A DNA stretch of 64,000 nt from Polytrichum commune (lineage: Eukaryota > Streptophyta > Polytrichopsida > Polytrichales > Polytrichaceae). Positions within the stretch are counted from its first letter, which is position 1, and every line of letters starts with the position of its first letter. The position numbers were made by a program, and so were the translations under genes. The notes below the pieces were generated by a model. That model saw only the letters and a program-made list of their open reading frames with translations, was not told the DNA's origin and made no database searches. Shown piece after piece: positions 48,205-59,760 of this stretch. Location: assembly GCA_950295325.1 (NCBI GenBank), contig OX485803.1:37959554-38023553 (forward strand). The letters run 5' to 3'.

Positions 48205-48560
48205 TTAGTGTCATATGGTATTTTATGTTATTGTGATAACTTTTCTAACACACTTTTTATGATTTAGTTTACAAACATTGGCATCCCAACTTAATTTTAG
48301 TTCATCCAAATGTCAATTATTCAAGCAAAGTCTGGTATATTTTACAACTATGTGATGAGATATTGCCATTCATGATTGAAGTTTAAATGAAAAATCACTT
48401 AGTAAGTGACAATAATTGTAACATTGTAAATCTATAATGCCCAATTTTTTTTTCACAAGGAATGACAATTGATGTTAGGTTTTCAATTAGTCTTGGTCAA
48501 TGAGCAAGGGAAACCAACCACTACATTGTTTTGTCTAATTAGTGTGGGTTACCATTCATA
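48205..48560 (+). repeat. Dispersed repeat family R1, copy 3
   Basis: TTTAGTGTCATATGGTATTTTATGTTATTGTGATA, GTTTACAAACATTG, AATGAAAAATCACTTAGTAAGTGACA and ACATTGTAAA occur in the same order as at 11570-11990. Confidence 0.6.
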
Positions 48561-49261
48561 ATTACGCATTTCTATAACTTTTTATTAACATTATCATCTT
48601 TTACCAACTAAGTTATATCATATTCTTCAACATGCACACTAACAACTTGAAATATTTGGGTAAATCATGTTACTCTTGGTAAAATGTTATAGCAATGTGT
48701 AACTCCGATTTGTACCCACACTCTAATTAGACAAAATTGGATAATTATAAATGAACAGGTTGAGTTTGAGAAATAACTGGTTGAAGTTCAAGACTTCAAG
48801 AAAATTACTGATCGATTTGGAGGAATCTATGGAACATACCTCAAATTAATAAAGAAAAACCCAAAGATCACAACATGTAACCCGTTCGACTAGGGTTTCA
48901 ACCAATTGTGCCCAAAAATCTCCCTGGACACTGGTGTCGGTGACACTACATGGGCAGTTTACAATCACACCCATCTACCTTATTGTGCGTGAAGCTGAAA
49001 TGGATAGCAGTTAAAACACTTGGTCTACTTGGAGAAACTGAATGCTCAGATATTAATGAAAAGAGTCAGATCCTTACCAGGAATTTTGAGAGGCCTACTT
49101 ACTCTTGAAATGGCTAACCATTTATAATGCAAACAATAAATCTTGCACATGTTAAGTGGAAAATGAACAAGGAACATCACTAGGAAAGGATGGAAGATTT
49201 TCGTCAAGAAACGAGTCTGAAATCTGCTTCTGATGAGCCTTAACCTTCCTCACTGTCCCAC

Positions 49262-49380
49262 CAAGTATGAAAATGCTGTACCTCCACACAACTATAACCA
49301 AAGAACATGGAACTCGCGAAGCGGCAGTAGCCAAAAACAAATTCCCATACGTTGACAAATGGCTATCAAATGAAAATGCT
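49262..49380 (+). pseudogene. Short LINE fragment (linker between RNase H and zinc motif)
   Basis: LHTTITKEHGTREAAVAKNK followed by FPYVDKWLS parallels LHTFITKEHRNP and the following frame at 40768-40855 in copy 2, and HLGKYITKY..LHKWL in copy 1. The nucleotide match (ATAACCAAAGAACAT) is direct. Only about 120 bp is preserved. Confidence 0.6.
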
Positions 49381-50821
49381 GTAGCTCACGCTTCTGCAGC
49401 AGCCCCACACCAGTTTACAGATATAATTTTAGGGCCCAAAATACCATGAGATGGCTTCTCTCAAGGGTGGGTATCACTTTGCCACAACATTTCAGATGCT
49501 CCAGGTTCAGGTATGCAGGTCAAATGCACAGACTAGGCAGAAATATACAAATCCAACTTTCCCAAGTGGCAAACTTGGGGGATGTTGATGTGAGATGAGG
49601 ATTTTTGATTGGTAACACTCTACTTACAAACAAACAACACTCTCCCATGAACCATCGGTACTCTTAATCACGTGAATCATGGGGAGGAATCGCCACTCAC
49701 AGCTTAACTTCAACCAACAGATGGATAGGGAAAATGACTAGGTTAGTATGTTATCACTTGCAAGTGAGCTTCAACCAACATGTGGTTAATTACCATTTAG
49801 AGAAATAACTAGGGTAGTCACTGCAGTGCTTGAGAATTGGAAGCCATATGTGTGCACACATAAGTTGTACAAAAACACATGTACACACTCCAGTGTACTT
49901 GGGAGGCACTTACCTGATCACTACACGCTTGCTGATGTTCAGTGCCACTTACTTAACAAGTTACGCAGTGCTATAATTTTTTGCTGCAAAAGTTGGTTTT
50001 GACCAAGTGAAATCATTCATGTAGTATAATGTCCATACAACCTATGCTAATTTCATGGTAAGTTATAGCATTGCATAATTCCAAATGATTCCAAAGTACC
50101 ATAAACAGTAATTTGCACTTTGAGCCAGTAGCAATGCCGTAATGTGAAATTCAATGTTTTTTTCTAAACCCAACCTGCAAGACTAGCATTGACTCAATTG
50201 TACTATGTCACTTTTCAAATAACCTCAGCAACATTTCTTATCAGCAGGTATTCAAGATGCAGAACAAATATATGAGAGACCTACCCTATTCATGCATTTC
50301 AAAAGAGTTTTTTGTGCACTTACATGGCCAATCAGGTGGTTTCTCAGATCAAGTGAGACTACGTTAGCAAGACTTTCAAGCTCTTTACTTTTGCTATTTC
50401 TCATGAATTATGGAGCAAACAATACCTCATAAGCGTAGAGGTCATGACTGACAGTGACCTACATGAAAGGAATGGTGAAGAAAATATTAGCATGTCTAAA
50501 ACAGCTGACAAAAATGAACCAAGTGGGTTCGAATCTCTAAATCATTGTACAAGTACAATTTTGTTACAGAAGAATGTCAACTATGTACTTGGAGCTCCAC
50601 CACCAACTCCCTCCTATATTGGCAGGAACAGTTGCCAATCATTGCCAATTTATAGAGGCTTGTTTCTAGATCCACGTAAAAGAATAACAGCAGGCTATTG
50701 ATACAAATCAGTGTAATGCAAACAAGGAAGGAGGAATTAACTTAAAGACGGATCAGAAAGTAAGAGATGAGGAGGTTAGACTGAGGTAAAAGTAAACATC
50801 TTAGAACTGCAAAAATAAGAC
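49381..50821. other. Intergenic DNA and 3' flank of the OSCA gene
   Basis: No gene supported. The 3' UTR of the minus-strand channel gene presumably lies in the upper part, but no polyadenylation signal could be singled out. Confidence 0.35.
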
Positions 50822-53800
50822 CTAAACTGCCCTATCAGCTGGAGATGTAATACCCGAGTTGCTTCTTGATGTCATGTTCGAGTGAGCATCTTGAAAATTA
50901 GCATCCTCAAACTCCTCACCTTCTAATAAGCAGGTAGGGGTATAGGCCTCCACAATGGCATTGGTAGAAGGAGTCTCCTTCACCACATCACTTGCCACAT
51001 AGAGTGACACAACTGCAAAGGATGGATAGAAGTTCCGCTTGCAGTATAAGTAGAAGGCAAAGGTCATGATTGGCAAAATGATCAAAAACACAGTATATGG
51101 GAACTTCTTCACTCCAAAATACCCCAACGCTGTGATTTGTGCCACTAGCAATGCAGCCAAGAAGCGGTTGTGAATGTGTGGCCACATCCTGCCATTACTC
51201 TCCCACTCGGGAACATGTACTTTCAACGCCTGCAATGCAAAAACAAAAAAGTATTAGATTATCAACCCCAATCAAAGAAAGAAGAATACAACGCTCAAAA
51301 AATCTCATTGAAACTATGGCCAAAGGGTCCATTCGCAATGTGGGTTTACACTATGGCCAAGGGTCATAACCTTGAAATTCTGACAGCCCTTGAAAGTAAT
51401 CCGAAGGCCTTACCATGGAAAATTAAAATTTCATATTGTGTGGTCACAGGCCTTCAAGTGTAGTGTAAAGGCAAGACACAATCAGGCTGCTATTTCATAA
51501 TTACCCTATTCATGTGAGCCTTTTGATAAATCAATGGTTGTGAGATTTTGAAATCTCATGGTCTACAGGTTTTGTGGTAGACCCACCTCCTTGAGGTGAC
51601 CTTGTCGCAAAACCCAGTAGGCCATGAAATACTCTCCATTGCATGCAATGTAGGACTCCATATAGGCTTTCAATCCGTTCAACCTTCCTTGGTCCTTGAG
51701 GCCCTCAAGCTCTAGTATAAAGTGAAATGGACCAATCTACCAAAAAGAGCTTTTAAATTTCATTGATCACAAGCCCCTTAGAACTAACAACCAACACTAA
51801 TTTGAGGCATCAAAGTAAGAAAAGTGCTCACCTGGTTGCGCTGCACCAACCACCCGATGAAGAAGTAGATGAAGGCAAAGACCAAGATCATGGGTGCTAT
51901 CACAGAGTAGACCAAAGCAATTGTAATAATCAGTAAGTCACTTGGTACACTTGTGTGGTAAGAGAAGGCTCCAGGTGCCCAAGCAGCCTGCAATTCACGC
52001 TCTGTTTTGCAGAGGTACTTGCGCTTGATGTGATAGATTATGAGTGGAATAAGTCGAGAAATCTCCAGCCCATAACCGATAAAGAATCTGTAAAGCAGAG
52101 ATAGGACATTATGAGAAAGTCATAATATCATGTCCATATTTGAAGATACTTTTCCAAATTCCATGAATCTCAAGCACCACCTTTTGCCTAGTAAAACCTT
52201 GAGATTCAGAATCTACTTGCAAACACAGATCATTTCCAATTTGGAGACACTTACTTGAGCGCAACGTATGTGATGTAGTAGGTGGCCACTGGAGGCACTT
52301 TGCTACCCAATAGGTCCACAACTTTACTAATTGACAACGACTTCTGAGCTATAAGGAGTTTGAAACTGTTAATGTTTGCAAACACAGCCCCAAACACTGT
52401 CACTCCCAGGAACACGTTGAAAATGATGAAGTAAAAGTATTTTCCCGACGCTGCGCGAACAATTTGACTCTGGGATGGGAGCCCCTCTGCCTTCGACAGG
52501 GCCAGGAGAAGCTTGGGCAGCAAGGCTAGGAACACAAGAAGAGCAATCTGGGGCAGGTATGCCTGCACAAGAAAACCAAAACACAATGAGAAAAACATGC
52601 TCTTTTCAACGCAAAACAGAATTTCACAATGATCACCACCATCTGATAAGCACACAGACTGGCACCAAAATAAACAATGTAACTGTACAATATACACACA
52701 ACACTGTTCAAACAACACTTACAGATACACACAATCAAGATAGATAGTTAACCCAAAGATTTTAAAATCAAATACCCAATACAAAGCAGTCAACAGAAAG
52801 ACTCAGGCAAACATACCTGTAAAACAGTATTAAGAGGTGCAATCTTGGTTATCGACTTGATGAAAGGAACAATCTTCTCCAGGTTGTCAAGTGTGGTGAT
52901 GGTTGCAACGAAAGCAATAGGAATCATGTAGAACACAACTGTGAGAAACGTCAGAATGTACACAATGGTTTGTCGAATTGCTCGTTGCCCAGATCCAATA
53001 TACATGTTGCTCCAAATACATTCTCTTGGTTCTGGTGCTGGTATCACCTGCCAATCTAGAGCATGAGGGGCGTGCACCACCTGCAGAAAATCATCCAGCA
53101 CACCAACGGTTACTATTGCAATCATAACCCAATTCATGAGAGGTTTTTGTTTGTATTGCAATGTAGTTGTTAGCGTGCATCATCAAGACTTAACGATGGG
53201 CTTAGTAACTCTTGGAAGTACTTTAAACATACCTGAGAAGCTCCAGCAGCAGACAGGCGATCATTGAAAATTACAAGAGCAGCATCGTCGTTGGCATTCT
53301 CCCGAACCCGTTTCTGTTCTTCTTGGAGTTGGGGTGTCAGCTCTTTAATTTTGTTGTTCCAGAAGTCTATAGAATCAACCTTTGCGCCTGTCAAGCCCAG
53401 CAATCCAGTTTTGTGCATCGGTCGGACACCGTCACTCCCAGCTTTGTTCTTCTTTGACAACTCAAACACTGCCTCAGCGTGTTCTAACTTTCGTAAAGCC
53501 GTCAATCGCTCATTGTAAAGCTTGTCAGCCTGTGCAATGAAGACACAAAGTGAGATTCACAGTATCTTGTGCTCCACCGAGACAAAAGGCAAGGATGCTA
53601 AAACTTTGCAAGAATAGAATTATCTTCAACTCAAAACATGATTTTCTGTCAAATATTCGGTGTTTAGGATACAACACATTCCATGTTCAGTAAAAAAATT
53701 TGGTGCAAGATTTGAAGGTGGTGTGGAGGTTTGAACGAAGAACATTCTGTATCAGTTCACTTCAGGGCCATACACATTTTGGCATGCCAAGAGGACCTAG

Positions 53801-55951
53801 AATGAGTTCAGCCTCCAATGCACCGAAACAAGTTGCTCTCCATTCATATTCAAACACTACCTCCAAGCATGCACCATCACAAGTGGACAGATATTATTGA
53901 TATTGTATGCAAAACAACCAACTCTCAATCCCACTTGAGTTAAAAGATGACTCTAACATGTGAACAACTCAAGCACAAATATGTGTACTTTAAATGTGTC
54001 ATCATCACTTACCGCTTTGTAGTTGCTGACAACCATATTTGTCTCGTAGGCACCCGGATGAACTCGTCGAAAGAAAGCATCGATTTGTTCAGTACGTGTC
54101 TCATGTATCTCGGCCTTTGGAATATCTCGCACCAACACCGTGTACTGCTGGGGGCGAGCAACCAAGGATGAGGCGAGGTTGTTCCGCAACTCGACAACTC
54201 GCTTGTAAGCTGCCCACAAGGCATAGTAGGTGACAAACGAAACCCAAAACATTCCAATAAGAAATGCCCATATCCTGGGGCTCGCAGGCTGCATATCCAT
54301 CATCATCAAAAACAAACAGTCAATCTTAGGAAAGAAAAGATAACCCACTCATTTCACCAAAATGAAAAAATCAAACCACAGAATGCATTCCCAGTTGTGA
54401 AAGGCTCCCCCACCTTGATGTTGGACATGCCCAAGTTGTCAAAGCCTGTGTATGTGTTGTTAGAACTGATGCGGTATTGATCAGCATTGTTGGTGTCTGT
54501 TGCAGCGATGGGAATGAGGATAACTAAACAGAAGGCTGCCGAGAGCACGATGATCTTCAAAGCTGTAGACAACCATAAGACACACGGTCAAGATAAGTGG
54601 GACGCGAACGTCTGTTTCAAAGACGCCAAAAAGAACTTCACAAGTAAAAAGTAATGCAATGGAACCGAATATGTATGTATGTGTGTGTGTGTGGGGGTGT
54701 GTTTGTGTGGTGTGTACAGTGGCCAAGCGGTGAGGGTATTTGTAATTCTTCGTTATGTTAAACCAAAAAAAGTACACAAGCAAATACACCTCAAGTCGTG
54801 GTAACCACATAACTAGCAGTTCTGCACAACCCCTTCTTCCAACCAGAAATCCAGGCAGAATCAACTCTTTTTCATGGATACGAACGACTTATTCAAAATG
54901 CGGGCAAAAAAAATTACCAAATAGAGCGAAAATGCAATGGAACAGAAAAAGTATACATGTGACGGTGGGCTTATTTCGGCGCTTCGGTATAGTGGCCACG
55001 CAGTAAGGGTGTTTAGAATACTCCGTTATATTGAACCCCAAAAAAAAAAAAAAAAAAAAAAACTTCACAAGGAAATACACCACATAATAGCAGTTCTCCA
55101 AAGTCCCTTCTTCAAACCAGAAATCCAAGCAGAAAGAACTCTTTGCAGTCCATTTGGAGACTGAAAGCAGTATTCTCCATTTCACCGAGTTTGTGACAAG
55201 GCTACTCGTGATACTCACCTCGGAGAAAAATGAAACTCTTCCACTCAATGGTGTAAAACTCTTCTTCCTCTCAGCAGTGAGCTCAAGAAATTTTATTCAG
55301 AGCTTTCCATCTTTCAAGACCTCGTGTTCAGCTTCGAAACTTTCTAATCTTGGAAATAACTCACCCGAATCATTTTTTAATATGTACAAGAAAACTGTAG
55401 GCATTTTCTGTAGAACTTCGGCACAATAATATAAATGTCTCTCAATGACTGGGGTGACCTCTCTGAAACTCCGCAAAAATGTGTAAAGCCGCCAGTGCCA
55501 AAGTTGCAGAAACACCAGTTAAAATTACTTCTGAGCGGCCTCCCTTCCAAGAGAGCTACAGAAACCAACTAACAAACGAACAGCCGAAGTGGCCTGAAGC
55601 AGAATGTCACCCCCCAATTGGTTTGTTTGTCTGTTGTTTTCTTTCCTTTCCCTTTTGCTAAGTTCCGCACCAACACACATGCATACCTGTAGTGAAGAGG
55701 TGGATGTAGACCGTGGCATCCAAGCCAGCAATAGCCACAAGGTCTTCCTCACTGGCTAGGTAAGCCTCCTTGATCCATCCAAACGCACCTCGCTTCTTCG
55801 CAAACGGCCCTTCTCCCCGTAACACACGCAGCGGGTAGTAAACGTTGAAGTTCCCAGGACGGCGGGACAGGATGGCGAACACCACAAGCAGAACACAAAA
55901 AACTACGAAGGAAGTGAGCAAGGAAGTGATAAACGACGCAGTCGTCGTCAT
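50822..55951 (-). CDS. CSC1/OSCA hyperosmolality-gated cation channel, ERD4-like
   Basis: Eight exons: 55951-55687, 54562-54414, 54288-54013, 53529-53233, 53080-52817, 52562-52255, 52087-51832 and 51229-50822. All introns are GT-AG and phases join without a stop, giving 2,223 nt and 740 residues, close to Arabidopsis ERD4 (724). The product begins MTTTASFITSLLTSF with an N-terminal membrane segment followed by SRRPGNFNVYYP. It continues with RIWAFLIGMFWVSFVTYY, the cytosolic domain (VLVRDIP, VDSIDFWNNKI), APEPRECIW, FYMIPIAFVATITTL, PQIALLVFLALLPKLLL..SKAEG, AASGKYFYF and GRMWPHIHNR. The order and motifs match the RSN1_TM, PHM7_cyt and RSN1_7TM domains. OSCA proteins are membrane channels gated by membrane tension/osmotic stress; subcellular location is not predictable here. 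The last 30 residues are hydrophilic and variable. The first ATG fits the family N-terminus. Confidence 0.93.
54628..55145. repeat. Tandem duplication inside OSCA intron 1
   Basis: Two imperfect copies of about 230 bp (54628-54860 and 54928-55145) share AATGCAATGGAAC, GTGGCCA(A/C)GC, GTAATTC/GAATACT-CGTTAT and CCAGAAATCCA(G/A)GCAGAA in order. Copy 1 carries a (TG)n run; copy 2 carries an A run of about 22 at 55040-55062. Confidence 0.7.
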
Positions 55952-56944
55952 GGTGGGCTACCTGACTTCTCTTGACCACTACAAAAGATCACAAAATATC
56001 CACCAGAACAACAACAACGCCACTCATCCAAACAGGATCACAAAACAACTGCACACACACAACAACACCTCCCCACTCGAACCCCCTCGAATGCCATGGA
56101 CTTGGCACTCTCCAAATTCAGCTGCAACTCCAGACTGATGACCACACTAGCCCAGAACAACACCGAACAACTCAGACTCTGAGATGCGGAGAGAATGAGC
56201 AAAAGACCAGCTTAACTTCGACGATGATCAGATCAGGGGGGAAAGCAGGCACTCAAAAGGGTGCAGTAGTGTCCCCTCTGTGTGAATGTACCTACACATG
56301 TATGTACTAGATTAGGACAGAGGCACTGCAGAGAGCTTTATAGTAAATGAAGATATGATGATGTTCAAAGTGTGAATCCTTATTAGGGTGGTGGGTATCA
56401 GGTAGGAGCCTGAAGAATACTACTTGAAGAATACTTGAAGAATGGCGTCGATACATACACACACATGGGAGTACCGACGTCGTGAGTATGCCAGAGGGCG
56501 GATGCAACGGGAAGAAGGGGAAGGGCCTTTTGGGTGTCAGACCCAAAATAGTACAGGAGGATCAGATCATCGTCAGCGGCAGCCTGCGGCAGCGGCACTC
56601 GCACGAGTCGCACTAGCATGGCAGGCAAGTGTGTCCCTGGTTGGTTGGTAGGTAGGTACTGGAATTGGTAGGTAGGTGGGGATGGGTGGTTGGTAGGTAG
56701 GTCGGCACCAATGCAAGAGTGTGAAGGGAAATGAAGGGTTGGGCACAGTGTTCAAGTTTGAAGTGTGCAAACTTTCAAACTTTTTTGCAACACTTCACGG
56801 GAAAAAAAACTCTTGATATTGGCCGTTTTGTATCGAATATGAAAATAATATGATGCCTCACTATATTGAAGAAGTACATGCAAGAAAATGATGCACTAAA
56901 ATTATTTAGATTCCCTACATAATGCACTTAATCATCATCCAACT
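55952..56944. promoter_or_regulatory. 5' flank/promoter region of the OSCA gene
   Basis: Upstream of the ATG on the minus strand, the next 300 bases are CA/AC-rich and could hold the 5' UTR. 56636-56705 carries a (GGTA/GGTT)n tract. Its complement is pyrimidine-rich on the transcribed side. No unambiguous TATA box was chosen. Confidence 0.35.
56636..56705. repeat. (GGTA/GGTT)n imperfect microsatellite
   Basis: GGTTGGTTGGTAGGTAGGTA and GGTTGGTAGGTAGGTC blocks are separated by GGGGATGG. Confidence 0.85.
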
Positions 56945-57221
56945 CCAAAGGTAAAGCCCACCGGTTTTCAGTTGATTTCCAAGTGTCAAACATTCTAGCC
57001 CAATCTACATTTTCCATCGGAAGACCGCATAATGACACTCACATCAATGCATCCAATGTTTCAAGTTCCAATCGACTTCTTCGATCACTCTTCACCCAAC
57101 TCCGTTCGGAAAATCCACGTTCACATATAGTTGTGTCTGCCAAGTTGAAGTTACAGAGTCGAAATCGCATGAGTAATTGAAATTTGGAAGTGTCTGCTAG
57201 AGTGCCAAGAGTATAGTCCAA
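56945..57221 (-). pseudogene. hAT-type transposase C-terminal remnant
   Basis: The minus-strand frame reads LLMRFRLCNFNLADTTICERGFSE, then VKSDRRSRLELETLDALM, a TGA, then VSLCGLPMENVDWARMFDTWK. The CERGFS..VKS..RSRL..LDALM(R)VSL order is the C-terminal dimerisation region of hAT transposases. The stop sits where Arg is usual, consistent with CGA to TGA decay. No catalytic domain or element ends are nearby. Confidence 0.6.
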
Positions 57222-57398
57222 TTATGTTTCTATTTGCAAATTGCAACCACTATATTTTGTGATAAGCAATTTTTGAAGGGACCTTCACTATGAAGGGTGA
57301 AAACTTTGCAGACCACATTTTTGCGAAGTAAAATTTTAAAAGAATCAAAATTAAAAGACGGCCAAAATGGCATTTGACAAGTATTGAAGACTTCAACA
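57222..57398. other. Short spacer between hAT remnant and tandem array
   Basis: Nothing recognised. Confidence 0.4.
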
Positions 57399-59099
57399 TT
57401 GAACATTGGTTGGGCACATGGCCCAATTTTACTACCCCATAGTTGTTTTTTAGTCATTAGGGAGGTACAACAGCCATGTGAATACAACACAACAAAAAAA
57501 TGGGTGTCGTTCAGGTAGAGCCATCACACAGGTGCCTCCATGTTTTACATGGTGCAGTGCCTTCTTGAAATTCACCCTTAACATTTGTAATTGTCATGGG
57601 TGGTGACAAGTGTCAACCCAATTTATGTCACCACAACCTTGTGCCAGGTAGGGCAAACTACCAATGTGGGCTCACAATCCCCGAATTTTTTGTAGGTGGG
57701 GCCCATGGAACTCAGGTGCCGCTCAAGCTGCCAAAGTTGGGCCATGTGCCCAACCCTTGAATCCTCAAGTGGTTTGGTGTTTTTGCCTATCCAACAAGGT
57801 CGGCGAGTGGCAACTTGTAATTTTTGGTGGCTAATTATTTAAGTTATGAAGGGTAAGTTATCATTGGATCTTTGAATCTTTGATTGTGTGAAGTGAACAA
57901 GTCGTTAAGGAGGTGAGTAAGGAAGCAAGAAAGTAAGCACGTGGGACTTATGAGGTGCATAAATGTTCACAACATCCACGGAGTGGGTGAAAATGTTGAG
58001 TGTTATGTAGGCTTTGGATTGGTATTTCGAGTCAACTCAACACAAAAATCAAGGTTGCAAACCCTCAAATTGGTCTATTGAGGTTGAACTAGGATGAATT
58101 AGCATCAAATCTATGGGGGGGGGGAGCTAGTATTTGTTGCTTTTTGGTTGAACATTGGTTGGGCACATGGTCCAATTTTGCTACGCGATAGTTGTTTTGA
58201 GTCATTAGGGAGGTACAGCAGCCAGGTGAGTACAACACAACAAAAAAGTGGTTGTCGTTCAGGTAGAGCCATCACACAAGTGCCTCCATGTTTTACACGG
58301 TGCAATGCCTTCTTGAAATTCACCCTTAACATATGTAATTGCCCTAGGTGGTGACAAGTGTCAGCCCAATTTATGTCACCACAACCTTGTGCCAAGTAGG
58401 GCAAACTACCAATGTGGGCTCACAATCCCCAATTTTTTTGGAGGTGGGGCCCATGGAACTCAGATGCCACTCAAGCTGCCAAAGTTGGGCCATGTGCCCA
58501 ACCCTTGAGTCCTCAAGTGGTTTGGTGTTTTTGCCTATCCAACGAGGTCGGCGAGTGGCAACTTGTAATTTTTGGTGGCTAATTATTTAAGTTATGAAGG
58601 GTAAGTTATCATCATATCTTTAAATCTTTGATTGTGTGAAGTGAACAAGTCGTTAAGGAGGTGAGTAAGGAAGCAAGAAAGTAAGCACGTGGGACTTATG
58701 AGGTGCATAAATGTTCACAACATCCACCAACGGAGTGGGTGAAAATGTTGAGTGTTATGTAGGCTTTGGATTGGTATTTCGAGTCAACTCAACACAAAAA
58801 TCAAGGTTGCAAACCCTCAAATTGGTCTATTGAGGTTGAACTAGGATGAATTAGCATCAAATCTATGGGGGGGGGGGGAGCTAGTATTTGTTGCTTTTTG
58901 GTTGAACATTGGTTGGGCACATGGCCCAGTTTTGTTACCCGATAGTTGTTTTTGAGTCATTAGGGAGGTACAGCAGCCAGGTGAGTACAACACAACAAAA
59001 AAGTGGTTGTCGTTCAGGTAGAGCCATCACACAGGTGCCTCCATGTTTTACATGGTGCAATGCCTTCTTGAAATTCACCCTTAACATTTGTAATTGCCA
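57399..59099. repeat. Tandem array of about 750-bp units, 2.3 copies
   Basis: Units start TTGAACATTGGTTGGGCACA at 57399, 58148 and 58902 (periods 749 and 754). Copies 1 and 2 are almost identical, differing by point changes, a 4-bp CCAA insertion and G-run length. Copy 3 stops after about 198 bp at TTTGTAATTGCCATG. No coding region is conserved across the copies; the open frames read the same repeat. Confidence 0.9.
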
Positions 59100-59132
59100 T
59101 GTAGACTTTTCTTTCATGACAATTCTTTGAGT

Positions 59133-59760
59133 CCTTAGGCCATCATCTTCTAGTGTGAAGTGAACTTGGACGATCTTGGCCTTTTTTAACCAATAAGAGA
59201 TCTTAAATTGCAATGGTTAGGGGCCTTCAATCTTGTGTGTGAAGTGGCCCTTAGCTGGAATTTGGAGGACAACCCAAACCCTAACTCACACAAGAGGTTG
59301 AGACCCCAATTCTAAAAATCCACCGATGGGGAACAAGCCAAGACAACATGTGTTCACACCTTAGTGTTGATGACGGAAAGAGCCATCCGTCGCAGCTTTA
59401 CAAACGAGTATGCGCGCAACTATGATTATTCTACGGACCCTTAGACCATCACCTTCTAGTGTGAAGTGAACTTGGACGATCTCGGCCTTTTCGACCAATA
59501 AAAGATCTTAAAATGCAATGGTCATGGGCCTTCAATCTCGTGTGTGAAGTGACCCTTGGTTGGAATTTGAAGGGCGACCCAAACCCTAACTCACACGAGA
59601 CATCGAGACCCCAATTCTTAAAAATCCACCGTTGGGGAACAAGCCGAGGCGGCATGCGTTCACACCTTAGGGTTGATGGTGGAAAGAGCCACATGCACCG
59701 TAAATCCATCTCGGCTTTTACAAACGGAGTTTGCGGCTATGATCAAGGGGGGCAATGTCT
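59133..59760. repeat. Tandem array of 305-bp units, about 2 copies
   Basis: The unit starting CCTTAG(G/A)CCATCA(T/C)CTTCT at 59133 recurs at 59438 with roughly 85-90 percent identity by eye. It shares GTGAAGTGAACTTGGACGATC, CCAAACCCTAACTCACAC, GGGGAACAAGCC and GTTCACACCTTAG. It directly abuts the truncated third 750-bp unit. Confidence 0.85.

Noticed and set aside
56398-56651. Frames upstream of the OSCA gene
   Set aside because: Composed of simple repeat and biased sequence, with no domain and no splice link to the gene.
57039-57221. Intact small gene
   Set aside because: It is the C-terminal piece of a hAT transposase with an internal stop and no upstream domain.
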